From the NCBI RefSeq assembly GCF_001634385.1, contig NZ_LIIN01000003.1:1-64000 (forward strand): a DNA stretch of 64,000 bases, written 5' to 3'. The stretch is from Rathayibacter tanaceti. GTDB taxonomy: Bacteria; Actinomycetota; Actinomycetes; Actinomycetales; Microbacteriaceae. The translations under genes and the position numbers were made by a program. Under the pieces are notes generated by a model. That model made no database searches. It was not told the origin of the DNA and was given only the letters and a program-made list of their open reading frames with translations. This document shows, piece by piece, positions 9,955 to 21,435 of this stretch; position 1 is the first letter of the stretch; every line of letters starts with the position of its first letter.

Positions 9955-12509
9955 ATGAACCACGCCGACCGCCTCCCTGCGAAGCCCGCCCTCGAAGGCC
10001 TCGAGAGCACGTGGGGGCTGCGCTGGCAGACCGACGGCACCTACCGGTTCGACCGCACCGGGCTCACCCGCGAGCACGTGTACTCGATCGACACCCCGCC
10101 GCCCACCGCGTCCGGCTCGCTCCACATCGGGCACGTGTTCTCCTACACGCACACCGACGTCGTCGCACGATTCCAGCGGATGAGCGGCAAGCACGTGTTC
10201 TACCCGATGGGCTGGGACGACAACGGCCTGCCCACCGAGCGCCGCGTGCAGAACTACTACGGCGTGCGCTGCGACCCGACCCTGCCGTACGATCCCGGAT
10301 TCACACCTCCGTTCGAGGGCGGCGACACCAAGAGCAGCAGGGCCGCGGATCAGAAGCCGATCTCGCGCCGCAACTTCATCGAGCTCTGCGAACGCCTCAC
10401 CGTCGAAGACGAGAAGCAGTTCGAGGACGTCTGGCGAACGCTGGGGCTCTCGGTCGACTGGTCGCAGAGCTACCGCACCATCGGAGACGAGTCGCAGGCC
10501 GCCTCCCAGCGCGCCTTCCTCCGCAACCTCGCCCGCGGCGAGGCGTACCAGGCCCAGGCTCCCACCCTCTGGGACATCACGTTCCGGACCGCCGTCGCGC
10601 AGGCCGAGCTCGAGGACAAGGATCAACCCGGCGCCTACCACCGGCTCGGCTTCCACCGCGACGGAGCCGAGGACGTCTTCATCGAGACGACCCGACCGGA
10701 GCTCCTGCCCGCCTGCGTCGCGCTCGTCGCGCATCCCGACGACGAGCGGTATCAGGCGCTCTTCGGCACGACCGTCCGCACGCCGCTCTTCGACGTCGAG
10801 GTGCCGGTGCTCGCCCACCACCTCGCGCAGAAGGACAAGGGCTCGGGCATCGCGATGATCTGCACCTTCGGCGACATCACCGATGTCGTGTGGTGGCGCG
10901 AACTCGACCTGCCGAACCGCGCGATCATCGGCTTCGACGGCCGGCTCGTGTCGGAGGCGCCCGCGGTGATCACCAGCCCGGCCGGCCGCGAGGCCTACTC
11001 CCAGCTCGCCGGCAAGACGGTCTTCTCGGCCAAGCAGGCTGTTGTGGCGCTGCTCACCGAATCGGGCGAGATGGTGGGCGATCCCCGCCCCATCACCCAT
11101 CAGGTGAAGTTCTTCGAGAAGGGCGACAAGCCGCTCGAGATCGTCTCGACCCGTCAGTGTACATCACCAATGGCGCACGTGACGCCGCCCTCTCGGAGCG
11201 TCTGCTGGAGCTCGGCCGGGACGTACGCTTCGTGCCCGAGTTCATGCGCGTGCGCTACGAGAACTGGGTGAACGGACTCTCAGGCGACTGGCTGATCTCA
11301 CGCCAGCGCTTCTTCGGCGTGCCGATCCCCGTCTGGTATCCGCTCGACGGCGACGGCAACCCCGTCTTCGACTCGCCGATCGTGCCGGACGAGGCGGCTC
11401 TGCCGGTCGATCCGTCCAGTGACCCGGCCCCCGGCTACTCCGAGGACCAGCGCGGAGTCGCGGGTGGGTTCCAGGGCGAGCTCGACGTGATGGACACCTG
11501 GGCGACCTCCTCGCTGACCCCGCAGCTCGCAGGCGGCTGGGAGCGCGACGACGAGCTCTGGCAGCTCGTCGCTCCCTACGACCTGCGCCCGCAGGGTCAG
11601 GACATCATCCGCACCTGGCTCTTCTCGACCCTCCTACGCTCGCAGCTGGAGGACGGTAGGGCGCCGTGGCGCACCGCCACCGTCTCGGGCTTCATCGTCG
11701 ACCCCGACCGCAAGAAGATGTCGAAGTCGAAGGGCAACGTCGTTACCCCCGCCGCGATGCTGGAGCAGCACGGCTCCGATGCGGTGCGCTACTGGGCCGC
11801 CTCCTCGCGTCTGGGAACCGACGCCGCGTTCGACCCGCAGAACCCGACGCAGATCAAGATCGGCCGCCGCCTGGCGATCAAGATCCTCAACGCCGCCAAG
11901 TTCATCCACGGTTTCCCGCTCGCCGAGAGCGCCGGAGTCGCCGACCCGCTCGACCTCAGCATGCTCGCCACGCTCGACACAGTGATCGCCGAGGCGACGA
12001 GCGCTCTCGAGAACTACGACCACGCCCGCGCTCTCGAGACGATCGAGGCGTTCTTCTGGACGTTCTGCGACGACTACCTCGAGCTGGTGAAGGAGCGCGC
12101 GTACGGCGAGGACGGTGTCTCCGCTGCCGCTGCCCTGCACCGGGCGCTCGACGCTCTGCAGCGCCTGTTCGCGCCGTTCCTGCCCTTCGCGACGGAGGAG
12201 ACGTGGTCGTGGTCGCACGACGACTCGGTGCACCTGCGACCGTGGCCGACCGTCGCAGGCCTCGGCGGCGACCCGGCCGTGCTCGCCGCGGCGAGCACCG
12301 TCCTCACCGCCGTCCGCCGAGCGAAGACCGACGCGAAGGCCTCGCAGAAGACACCGGCACGCTCGGCCGTGGTCACCGCTCCGGCGCCGCTGGTCGCCTC
12401 TCTGCGCCTCGCCGCAGGCGACCTCGCCGCCGTCGGACGGATCGCGCAACTCGAGTTCGCCGAGGGCGACGAGCTCACGGTGAGCGTCGAGCTCGAGACC
12501 GAGGCGTAG
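9955..12509 (+). CDS. valS: Valyl-tRNA synthetase; 1-nt frameshift near 11159
   Basis: Charges tRNA-Val. With one G restored at 11159 (STRQ/WYITNGARD), the protein is 851 aa. Motifs are SLHIGH near residue 54, DDNGLPTERRVQ, the editing insertion, SGDWLISRQR and KMSKSKGNVV near residue 588. The C-terminus ends soon after the anticodon domain and lacks the long coiled-coil arm of E. coli-type ValS, so it belongs to the shorter subtype. TAGGAT at about 9861 could be the -10. A GC-rich hairpin follows the stop. In M. tuberculosis valS is adjacent to folC; here it lies beyond ileS and a regulator. Confidence 0.95.
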
Positions 12510-12520
12510 GAGGCTCCCCC

Positions 12521-12544
12521 GGGAGGCGGGACGACCCGCCTCCC
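12521..12544. terminator. Perfect 10-bp GC hairpin after valS
   Basis: GGGAGGCGGG and CCCGCCTCCC flank an ACGA loop, 12 nt after the valS stop. There is no T-tract, but the stem is very stable. The next small gene begins 25 nt later, so it may attenuate read-through. Confidence 0.6.
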
Positions 12545-12568
12545 CCCGCAGCGACGAGAGGAAGACCG

Positions 12569-12838
12569 ATGCAGCTCGGAACCCGGTGGACGCTCGGCGG
12601 CACGCCGCCGCAGACCCTGCCCGAGATCGTGGTCACCGCGATCCGCGATGTCGAAGGAGAGCTGGCCGCGGCCGGCACCACGACGACCGACTGGCACTGG
12701 ACGCTCACGTGGCTCGAGGGCCGCCCGGTGCTCGAGCTCGATGACGGCACGACCATCACCCACCGCGCCGACGAGGATGCCGCGTACATCACGCAGCCGC
12801 AGGGGCGTGTCGATGACGAGGACGACGACTGGGGCTGA
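12569..12838 (+). CDS. Small conserved hypothetical protein downstream of valS
   Basis: 89 aa, acidic, soluble, no signal peptide or membrane segment. ATG 12569 follows a GAGAGGAAG ribosome site. The sequence contains a tryptophan-rich stretch (DWHWTLTWLEG) and ends in an acidic EDDDWG tail. I do not recognise a family. It is separated from valS by a perfect hairpin but shares direction. Codon use resembles the neighbours, and the clean ribosome site supports it as a real gene. Confidence 0.72.
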   Translation: MQLGTRWTLGGTPPQTLPEIVVTAIRDVEGELAAAGTTTTDWHWTLTWLEGRPVLELDDGTTITHRADEDAAYITQPQGRVDDEDDDWG

Positions 12839-12881
12839 GCCCCACGGCGCGGGGCCGCGCCGTCCGCCTCCCTCGCAGCCC

Positions 12882-12887
12882 TAGGCT
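12882..12887 (+). promoter_or_regulatory. -10 element TAGGCT, leaderless start of the M3 peptidase gene
   Basis: The hexamer ends 6 nt before GTG 12894 and there is no Shine-Dalgarno between them. Confidence 0.45.
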
Positions 12888-12893
12888 CACAGG

Positions 12894-14956
12894 GTGAGCG
12901 CTCCCGATCCCGTCGCCGTCCTGCTCGAGCCCAGCGTCCTCCCGCACGGCCTCCCCAACTTCGCCTCCGTCGATCCGGAGGCGTACCGGCCGGCCTTCCT
13001 TGAGGCGATGCGGAGGCACCGGGCCGAGATCGAGGCCATCGCCGGGTCGTCCGAGTCCCCGTCCATCGAGAACACTCTCGTCGCCCTGGAGCGCGCGGGC
13101 CGCGAGCTGCGCCGAGTGAGCGCCGTCTTCTTCACCGTCAGCGCCTCAGACCGCACACCGCTGACCGACGCTCTGGAGGCGGAGCTCGCGCCGCTCCTGT
13201 CGGCCCACGACGACGCTGTCACTCTCGAACCCCGCCTCTTCTCGCGCTTGCGCGACCTCGCCGACAGGGCGCCTCGCTCGGGCTGGACGCCGAGACCGCC
13301 TACCTCCTCGAGCGGCGGCTCGCCGGATTCGAACGGGCGGGTGCCCTTCTCGACGACGACGGCAAGGCGCGGCTCCGCGAGCTCAACGAGCAGCTCTCGA
13401 GCCTCACCACGCGCTTCGAGAAGAATCTGCTCGCCGAGTCGAACGATCGCGCCGTGCTGATCACCGACCCGGCCGAACTGGACGGGCTCGACGCCTCCGA
13501 CCTTTCGTCCGCCGCGCGCGCGGCCGAGAGCCGCGGCGAGACGGGATGGCTGATCGCCCTCCCCCTCTACTCGGGGCATCCCTGGCTGTCGCGACTGCGC
13601 GACCGCGGCGTCCGCGAACGTCTCCTGCGCGCCTCGACGGGTCGCGCCTCCGAGGGCGGACAGCACGACAACGCCGCTCTGGTGCAGCAGATCGCCGGGC
13701 TCCGCGCCGAACGGGCCGGACTGCTCGGCTTCTCCTCGCACGCGGACTTCGTGATCTCGGGACAGACCGCAGGCTCACCCGAGCGGGTCCTCACCCTCCT
13801 GCACACGCTCGCTGCTCCTGCCGCTCGCAATGTTCGCGTAGAACTCGAGCGCATGCAGGAGCTCGCCGACGCCGAGCAGGACGCGGCGGGCAGCCCGCGC
13901 TTCACGCTCGAGCCGTGGGACCGTGCCTACTACGAGGAGCGGGTGCGCACCGAGAGCTATGCGGTGGACTCAGGGGCCCTCCGCCCCTACTTCGAGCTGG
14001 AGCGCGTGCTGCACGACGGCGTCTTCGCCGCCGCGACGGCCCTCTACGGCATCCGCTTCGTCGAGCGGCCCGACCTCCTCGGCTACAGCGCGCACGTCCG
14101 CGTCGTCGAGGTGCTCGAGGAGGACGGTGCGCCGCTGGGACTGTTCCTGTTCGATCCGTTCACCCGCGACAGCAAGCGAGGAGGCGCGTGGATGAACTCG
14201 CTCTCCTCGCGGACGTCGCTCCTGGGCGACTCGGCCGTCGTCGTCAACAACCTCAACCTGTCCGCCCCGGCCCCGGGCGAGCCCGCCCTGCTCGGCCTCG
14301 ACGAGGTCAGGACCCTCTTCCACGAGTTCGGCCACGCGCTGCACGGGCTCTTCGCGAGCACGCGCTATCCGCGTTTCGCCGGCACCGCCGTCTTCCGCGA
14401 CTTCGTCGAGTTCCCGAGCCAGGTGAACGAGATGTGGGCGCTGCGGCCCGAACTGCTCGAGTCGTACGCCCGGCACGTCGAGACCGGCGAGCAGCTGCCG
14501 TCCGGGACCGTCGAGCGGCTGGAGGCGGCCACCCTCTGGGGCGAGGGCTTCTCGACAAGCGAGTACCTCGCCTCTGCCCTGCTCGACCTCGCCTGGCATG
14601 CGCTGCCCGCCCCGGTCGAGCCGCGTGACGTGGCTGCCTTCGAGGAGGAAGTACTCGCCGGAGCCGGACTCCTTCTGCCTGCGGTACCGCCCCGGTACCG
14701 CAGCACCTACTTCGCCCACGTGTTCTCGGGAGGCTACTCGGCGGGGTACTACTCGTACATCTGGAGCGAGATACTCGACGCCGACACCGGCGAGTGGTTC
14801 GAGGAGACCGGGGGCCTGACGCGCGAAGCCGGGGAGCGGTTCCGACGAGGGCTGCTCGCGCTCGGCGGATCCCGCGACCCGCTCGACGCGTACCGTGCCT
14901 TTCGTGGCCGTGACGCTCGCACCGAGCCCCTTCTCGAGCGGCGCGGGCTCGTCTAG
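12894..14956 (+). CDS. M3-family zinc metallopeptidase (dipeptidyl carboxypeptidase/oligopeptidase A-like); frameshift near 13268
   Basis: Cytosolic peptidase acting on short peptides. With one G restored near 13268 (LADR/GASLGLDAETAY), the product is 687 aa, normal for the Dcp/PrlC branch. The zinc site HEFGHALHGLF lies near residue 475, with a downstream FVEFPSQVNEMW segment and the conserved GYSAGYYSYIWSE near the C-terminus. The start GTG 12894 lies 6 nt after TAGGCT. It converges on and overlaps the BenE-type gene by 4 nt. No signal peptide is visible. Confidence 0.9.
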
Positions 14957-16214
14957 AGACGACGCGCGGGGACGACCCAGGCGAGGACCACGAGTCCGAC
15001 GACGAGTCCCCAGAACGCGGATCCGATCCCGGCGATCGACGTGCCTGAGGCGGTGACCAGGAGAGTGGCGGCGGCTGCGAGCCGCAGCCGGGGCTCCTCG
15101 ACCGCGGACTGAACGGCAGAGACGAACACTCCCAGGAGCGCGAGTCCGGCGACCGCTTCGATCAGCAGAGGGCTTGCCGACGAGACCAGTGCGGCGGCCG
15201 CTCCCGCCACGAGGCCCAGCACCAGATAGGAGGCGCCCGCCGACACCGAAGCGATCCAGCGCTGTTCCGGCCGCGGCGAGGCCTCGGGCCCTGCGGTCAG
15301 AGCCGCGCTCAGAGCAGCGAAGTTGACCGGTACTCCCCCGAACACGGCGGCGACGCCCGAAAGTGCTCCCGAAGACACGATGCCCGCTCGGGCGTGCGCG
15401 TCGTAGCCGAAACTCGACAGCACGGCGATCCCCGGGATGTTTTGCCCCGCCATCGTGACGACGTAGAGCGGCAGACCGACGCCCACCATCGCCCCGATCT
15501 CGAACACCGGTGCGACGAACTGCGGCACAGGGAGAAGCGGCGCACCCGCCAGTGCGGAACCGTCGGTCACCAGGAGCAGCACGATCGCGAGCGCGATCGC
15601 GGCCGGTACCGCCCAGCGCGGCAGCAGCCGCACGAGCAACAGCCAGAGCACGATCACCGGGACCGCGAGGACGGGGATCTCGACTGCGGCACGGACCGGC
15701 GCCAGAACGAGGGGGAACAGGATGCCGGCGAGCATCGCGGTGGCGAGCGGTCGCGGGATGCGCGCCACGAGCCTCCCGAGTGCCGGCCAGAGCCCGGTCA
15801 CGACGAGCAGGGCGGAGGCGACGAGGAATGCGCCGACCGCGCGGTCGAACCCGCCGGGCAGCGTCGCCGTGGCGGCGAGGAGGGCTGCTCCCGGGGTGCT
15901 CCACGCGAAGGTCATCGGCACTCGGTAGCGCAGGCTCAGCAGAATGCAGAGCAGTCCCTGCAGCACGCAGACCGCAAGGAGCCCCGAGGCCGCCTGCGAG
16001 TCGGTGGCACCGACCGCGACGACTCCCGCGAGGACGATCGCGAACGAGCTCGAGAAGCCGGTGAGGGCGGCGACGACTCCGGCGAGCAGCGGCTGGACGA
16101 TGGCGGAGCCTCCGGTCGGGACGAGCCGCGGCCCTCGGCCGTCGGGCGCACCGGGGGCGCGCCCTGCCAGAGTAGGGACGGTGCCGCGCCGGGCTCAGCG
16201 ATCAGGCGGGCCAA
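14953..16214 (-). CDS. Benzoate/H+ symporter BenE-family membrane transporter; N-terminus unresolved
   Basis: About 390-420 aa, 10-12 hydrophobic segments. The body matches BenE: PTGGSAIVQPLLAG at the N-terminus, the central MAGQNIPGIAVL and GGVPVNFAALSAA. The family imports benzoate with protons, but many actinobacterial members have unknown substrates and no benzoate catabolic genes are nearby. The main frame is open from 16194 but has no ATG/GTG/TTG before GTG 15966, which would cut off two helices. A TTG at 16214 in another frame works if one base is missing between about 16190 and 16130. Either the start is unusual or there is another indel. It follows clpX by about 50 bp. Confidence 0.8.
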
Positions 16215-16265
16215 TCTCGGCCAACTGGCGCGCAGCCGGACGTGCTCAGCGCCGGGTTTTGCGGT

Positions 16266-17542
<1,277 letters not shown>

Positions 17543-17751
17543 GGGGATGCCCCACTTCCTTGTCGTGCGTTGATCGGTCGTGCGTCGGTCGAGTCGTGCG
17601 CGGAGCGACGACGCCCCGGCAGTGAGAACAGTGCCGTCCCACCGAGCTGTGCTCCGAGCCTAGCCGCTGAGGCACGACGCCTCGGCAGGCGGGCCGGATT
17701 GGCCGCGCCTTGCGCTGAGTGTGGCGCTTTGCTACGGCACGACAGCAGACA

Positions 17752-17795
17752 CGGAGGGGCCGGGCGGCGGATCGCTCCGACGCCCGGCCCCTCCG
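17752..17795. terminator. Intrinsic terminator between clpP2 and clpX
   Basis: A perfect 15-bp stem (arms 17752-17766 and 17781-17795, CGGAGGGGCCGGGCG and its complement) lies 8 nt after the clpP2 stop. It uncouples the clpP operon from clpX. Confidence 0.85.
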
Positions 17796-17803
17796 AACGG
17801 TGC

Positions 17804-18469
17804 TCAGACCGTGAGAGCCGGAAGGCTCTTGCGGCTGGTGAGGACCTGGTCGATCAGTCCGTACTCGAGCGCATCGCTCGCGCCGAGGATCTTGTCGCGG
17901 TCGATGTCCTTCTTCACCTGCTCGATCGAGCGGTTCGAGTGACTCGACAGGGTCTCCTCCAGCCACTCGCGCATACGCATGATCTCGGCCGCCTGGATCT
18001 CGATGTCCGAGGCCTGGCCTCCGCCCTGCTGGACGGCCGGCTGGTGGATCAGGATGCGCGCGTTGGGTAGAGCGAGCCGCTTGCCGGGCGTTCCCGCGGC
18101 GGTCAGCACAGCAGCGGCCGAAGCGGCCTGGCCGAGGACCACGGTCTGGATGTGCGGACGGATGTACTGCATCGTGTCGTAGATCGCCGTCATCGCGGTG
18201 AAGGATCCGCCGGGCGAGTTGATGTACATCACGATGTCGCGGTCCGGGTCCTGGCTCTCGAGCACGAGGAGCTGGGCCATGATGTCGTCCGCGGACGCGT
18301 CGTCGACCTGCACTCCGAGGAAGATGATGCGGTCTTCGAAGAGCTTGGCGTACGGATCCTGGCGCTTGTAGCCGTAGGCCGTGCGCTCTTCGAAGGTGGG
18401 GAGGATGTAGCGCGAGGACGGCGCGGCTCCCGAGCCGAAAGCCGTTCCGCCGAAGGTGGGTGTGGTCAT
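17804..18469 (-). CDS. clpP2: ATP-dependent Clp protease proteolytic subunit 2
   Basis: Serine peptidase subunit of the mixed ClpP1P2 barrel. 221 aa; catalytic Ser near residue 117 in GQAASAAAV and His near 142 in ARILIHQP. The longer N-terminus ([15 protein letters not shown]) is typical of ClpP2. ATG 18469 is preceded by AGGAAC. It starts 34 nt after clpP1 ends, so the pair is an operon, in the order clpP1-clpP2 seen across actinobacteria. Two ClgR boxes lie before clpP1. Confidence 0.96.
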   Translation of the reverse strand: MTTPTFGGTAFGSGAAPSSRYILPTFEERTAYGYKRQDPYAKLFEDRIIFLGVQVDDASADDIMAQLLVLESQDPDRDIVMYINSPGGSFTAMTAIYDTMQYIRPHIQTVVLGQAASAAAVLTAAGTPGKRLALPNARILIHQPAVQQGGGQASDIEIQAAEIMRMREWLEETLSSHSNRSIEQVKKDIDRDKILGASDALEYGLIDQVLTSRKSLPALTV

Positions 18470-18503
18470 TGTCTGTTCCTGATCTCTCGGCGCGTTCGCT
18501 GGA

Positions 18504-19094
18504 CTAGTCGGCGATGGCGGTTCCGCCACCGCCGGCGACGTCGGTCGCCGAGGAGCGGATGTGGTCGACGAAGCCGTACTCGAGAGCCTCCTCGGCACTG
18601 AACCAGCGGTCACGGTCACCATCCTCGTTGACCTGCTCGACAGTCTTGCCGGTCGCCTTCGCGGTGATCTCGGCGAGGCGCTTCTTCATGTCGAGGATGA
18701 GCTGCGCCTGGGTCTGGATGTCGGAGGCGGTGCCACCGAAGCCACCGTGCGGCTGGTGCAGGAGCACGCGGGCGTTGGGCGTGATGTAGCGCTTGCCCTG
18801 GGTACCGGCGGTGAGCAGGAGCTGGCCCATCGAGGCCGCCATCCCGATGCCCACGGTCACGATGTCGTTCGGGACGAACTGCATCGTGTCGTAGATCGCC
18901 ATGCCCGCGGTGATCGAGCCACCGGGCGAGTTGATGTAGAGGTAGATGTCCCGCTCGGCGTCCTCAGCCGCGAGCAGCAGGAGCTTCGCGGCGATCTCGT
19001 TGGCGTTCTCGTCGCGCACCTCGGAACCGAGCCAGATGATCCGGTCCTTCAGGAGGCGGTCGAAAACACTGTTGGGCATAACCATGTCGGCCAT
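18504..19094 (-). CDS. clpP1: ATP-dependent Clp protease proteolytic subunit 1
   Basis: 196 aa. Catalytic Ser 88 in IGMAASMG and His 113 in [11 protein letters not shown]; the INSPGGS oxyanion segment is also clear. The start is set at ATG 19094 (MADMVMPNS) because the in-frame sequence upstream holds the ClgR boxes and reads as non-coding. First gene of the clpP1-clpP2 operon. Expression is probably activated by ClgR through two boxes at 19163-19176 and 19194-19207. Confidence 0.96.
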   Translation of the reverse strand: MADMVMPNSVFDRLLKDRIIWLGSEVRDENANEIAAKLLLLAAEDAERDIYLYINSPGGSITAGMAIYDTMQFVPNDIVTVGIGMAASMGQLLLTAGTQGKRYITPNARVLLHQPHGGFGGTASDIQTQAQLILDMKKRLAEITAKATGKTVEQVNEDGDRDRWFSAEEALEYGFVDHIRSSATDVAGGGGTAIAD

Positions 19095-19162
19095 GTATTG
19101 CTCCGTTTCAGTTGTCGCTTCGGAGGCGAATCTATCGGACGCCGCCAGGCCGATCCGCCCGT

Positions 19163-19176
19163 GTTCGCCGGGGGCG
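19163..19176 (+). promoter_or_regulatory. ClgR box 1 upstream of clpP1
   Basis: Exact match to the actinobacterial ClgR motif GTTCGC-N5-GCG (spacer CGGGG), 69 nt before the clpP1 start codon. Confidence 0.75.
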
Positions 19177-19193
19177 GAGCGGGAGGGGTCCGT

Positions 19194-19207
19194 GTTCGCC
19201 CGGGGCG
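19194..19207 (+). promoter_or_regulatory. ClgR box 2 upstream of clpP1
   Basis: A second exact GTTCGC-N5-GCG (spacer CCGGG), offset 31 bp from box 1, about three helical turns, so both would lie on the same DNA face. Confidence 0.75.
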
Positions 19208-19228
19208 GACCGAGCATCCGGAAACGGC

Positions 19229-19263
19229 AGGAGCCGCCCTCCGACGGATCGGGGGCGGCTCCT
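19229..19263. terminator. Terminator after tig
   Basis: An 11-bp perfect stem, AGGAGCCGCCC (19229-19239) with GGGCGGCTCCT (19253-19263), 18 nt past the tig stop. It isolates clpP1P2 from tig transcription. Confidence 0.8.
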
Positions 19264-19280
19264 GGTCGTGCTCGCGGCGA

Positions 19281-20776
19281 CTACTCCGCGGCCGGGGTCT
19301 CCTCGGCGGGAGCTGCGGCCTTCTTCTTGGCCGGCGCACGCTTCTTCTTCGGAGCCGGGGCGGGCTCCTCCTCGGCGGCGATCTGCTCGGCGTCGGGCTC
19401 GGCGGGCACCTCGCGTCGGCGGCGGCCTGGGCCTCCTCGACGACCTCGGCCTCGTCCGAGGCGACGGCCTCGTCGGCGGAATCGCCCGCCTCGCCGTCGC
19501 CCGGCACCGCGGTGAACGCAGTCAGGTCGACGGCGTTGCCCTCGGTGTCGGTGACCTTCGCCTTGCCCAGGACGATCGCGAGTGCCTTGTTGCGGGCGAC
19601 CTCGCCGACCATCTGGCCGATCTGGTTGTTCTCGGAGAGGATCTTGATGAACTCGTTCGGCTCCATGCCGTACTGCGCCGCACCCTGGATGAGGTACTGC
19701 GTCAGCTCGTCCTGGCTGACCTGGACCTTCTCCTGCTCGACGATGTGGTCGAGGAGGATCTGGGTCCTGAAGGTCTTCTCGCTGGCCTCGGCCACCTCGG
19801 CGCGGTGCGCCTCGTCCTCCAGGCGGTTCTCGCCCTCGAGGTGGCGGTGCACCTCGTCCTCGACGAGCGCCGCCGGGACGGGGATCTCGACGAGCGCGAG
19901 GAGAGCGTCGACGAGCTTCTCGCGCGCCTCGCCGCCCTGGCTGAAGGTCTTCTGTTGAGCGGCCTGCTCCTTGAGCGACTCGCGCAGCTCGGCGATGGTG
20001 TCGAACTCGCTCGCGATCTGCGCGAAGTCGTCGTCGGCCTCGGGGAGCTCGCGCTCCTTCACCGCTGTGAGCGTGACGGCGATCTCGGCCTGCTCGCCGG
20101 CGTGGTCGCCGCCGAGCAGCGGCGCGGTGAAGGTGGTGCTCTCGCCCGCGGTCAGCGAATCCAGCGCCTCGTCGATGCCCTCGATCAGCTCGCCCGAGCC
20201 GAGCTCGTACGAGATCGCGTTGGCGGTGTCGACCTCGACGCCGTCGATCGAGGCGACCAGGTCGATCTGCGCGAAGTCGCCGGTGGTGGCGGGGCGGTCG
20301 ACGGTGACCAGCGTGCCGAAGCGGCTGCGGAGCTTGTCGAGCTCTGCGTCGACGTCGTCGTCGGCGATCGCGGCCGCCTCGACGGTGAGCGCGATGCCCT
20401 CGTACTCCGGGACGGTGATCTCGGGGCGCACGTCCACTTCGATGGCGAGCTCGAGGTCGCCGGTGAAGTCCTTGTCGTTCGGCCAGGTCACGATGTCGGC
20501 CTGGGGGCGGCCCAGCGGGCGCACCTCCGACTCGCGGACGGCCTCGCGGTAGAAGCCGTCGAGGCCCTCGTTCACCGCGTGCTCGAGCACGGCGGCCTTG
20601 CCGACGCGCTGGTCGACGATCGCCGGCGGGACCTTGCCCTTGCGGAAGCCGGGGACGTTGATCTGCTCGGCGATGTGGCCGTAGGCGTGGGTGATGCTGG
20701 GGCCGAGCTCGTCCGGGGTGACCGAAATCGCGAGCTTCACGCGCGTCGGGCTCAGCTTTTCTACCGTGGTCTTCAC
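19281..20776 (-). CDS. tig: Trigger factor (ribosome-associated chaperone, peptidyl-prolyl isomerase); frameshift near 19411
   Basis: Binds nascent chains at the ribosome exit. With one G restored near 19411 ([15 protein letters not shown]), it is 498 aa and ends in a Lys/Ala/Glu tail ([10 protein letters not shown]). The ribosome-binding loop [12 protein letters not shown] is present near residue 30, then the FKBP-type domain ([14 protein letters not shown]) and the long helical C-domain. Start GTG 20776 with GGAG upstream. The frameshift lies only in the low-complexity tail, but the corrected tail resembles those of other actinobacterial Tig proteins. It sits between tRNA-Pro and clpP1 and has its own terminator. 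Confidence 0.95.
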
Positions 20777-20857
20777 GTGAGGGGATCTCCTGTGCTGGTT
20801 GGTGTCGGCGCCGGATGACCGGTCGTCACGGGTCGATGTCGTCACGATGAGTTCTCG

Positions 20858-20935
20858 TGGTCGGGGCGACAGGATTCGAACCTGCGACCTCCCGCTCCCA
20901 AAGCGGGCGCTCTAGCCAAGCTGAGCTACGCCCCG
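20858..20935 (-). tRNA. tRNA-Pro (anticodon TGG)
   Basis: Complete cloverleaf: 7-bp acceptor CGGGGCG/CGCCCCG, D-arm GCTCAGCTTGGCTAGAGC, anticodon stem CCCGC/GCGGG with loop TTTGGGA, T-loop TTCGAAT, discriminator A and encoded CCA. A TACACT -10-like element at 21030-21025 lies upstream; the rest of the gap to 21194 shows no gene. Confidence 0.96.
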
Positions 20936-21194
20936 GATGCGCGGGCCTGGGGACCGTGCGGTGAGACTCTCGTCGAGCCGTCCCCGCACGTCCGCTCGCG
21001 CGACACGCCGAAATGGCCTTCGCAAGTGTACTGCACAGCAGCCGCGGCGGCCGGAACTGCGCGACGGCTCCGGCAGCGGGCGTGTGCGATGTCGGCGACG
21101 GCCGACGGATGTACTACTGTGTTCTGGTGCCCGTTCGCGAGAGCGGGTCATCCAATCCGAGATCCGGAGCCTGAGGCTCTCGGCCTCGCGATTC

Positions 21195-21265
21195 GGGGCT
21201 GTAGCTTAGTGGTAAAGCCTCTGTCTTCCAAACAGATGATGCGAGTTCGATTCTCGTCAGCCCCT
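21195..21265 (+). tRNA. tRNA-Gly (anticodon TCC)
   Basis: Acceptor GGGGCTG/CAGCCCC, short D-arm (GCTTAGTGGTAAAGC), anticodon loop CTTCCAA, T-loop TTCGATT, discriminator T. CCA is not encoded. Followed directly by a cluster of GGCACGAACGG-type repeats. Confidence 0.96.
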
Positions 21266-21281
21266 CCGTTTTCCTCTTGCC

Positions 21282-21401
21282 TGGCACGAACGGGTCCGCG
21301 CGCGAGCGGGTCTTTCTGGCACGAACGGTTCCGTCTGGCACGAACAGAGCCGCTGTGCACGAACGGGGCTGCCCGGCGCGACCGTGTTCGGCAAGAACGG
21401 C
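21282..21401 (+). repeat. Degenerate direct repeats of TGGCACGAACGG after tRNA-Gly
   Basis: Copies at 21282-21294, 21317-21329 and 21336-21347, a variant (TGCACGAACGGG) near 21356-21367 and a weaker one (GGCAAGAACGGC) near 21390-21401. Spacing is irregular at about 35, 19, 20 and 34 nt. No coding potential is evident. The array fills the gap between the tRNA and the carbonic anhydrase-like gene. Confidence 0.6.
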
Positions 21402-21435
21402 CTCCTTTCCTCGAACCGTCCCTCACCCTCCCGCG

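Noticed and set aside
11154-11162. Programmed frameshift in valS
   Set aside because: No slippery heptamer or downstream pseudoknot, and the same type of error recurs in unrelated genes.
9549-12509. Apparent 986-codon plus-strand gene
   Set aside because: It starts inside tetR in the wrong frame and becomes ValS only after the frameshift at 11159.
21282-21401. CRISPR array
   Set aside because: Repeats are 12 nt, imperfect and unevenly spaced, with no cas genes.
21114-21426. Minus-strand frames across tRNA-Gly (ENRTRI-type peptides)
   Set aside because: A known spurious translation of tRNA antisense sequence.
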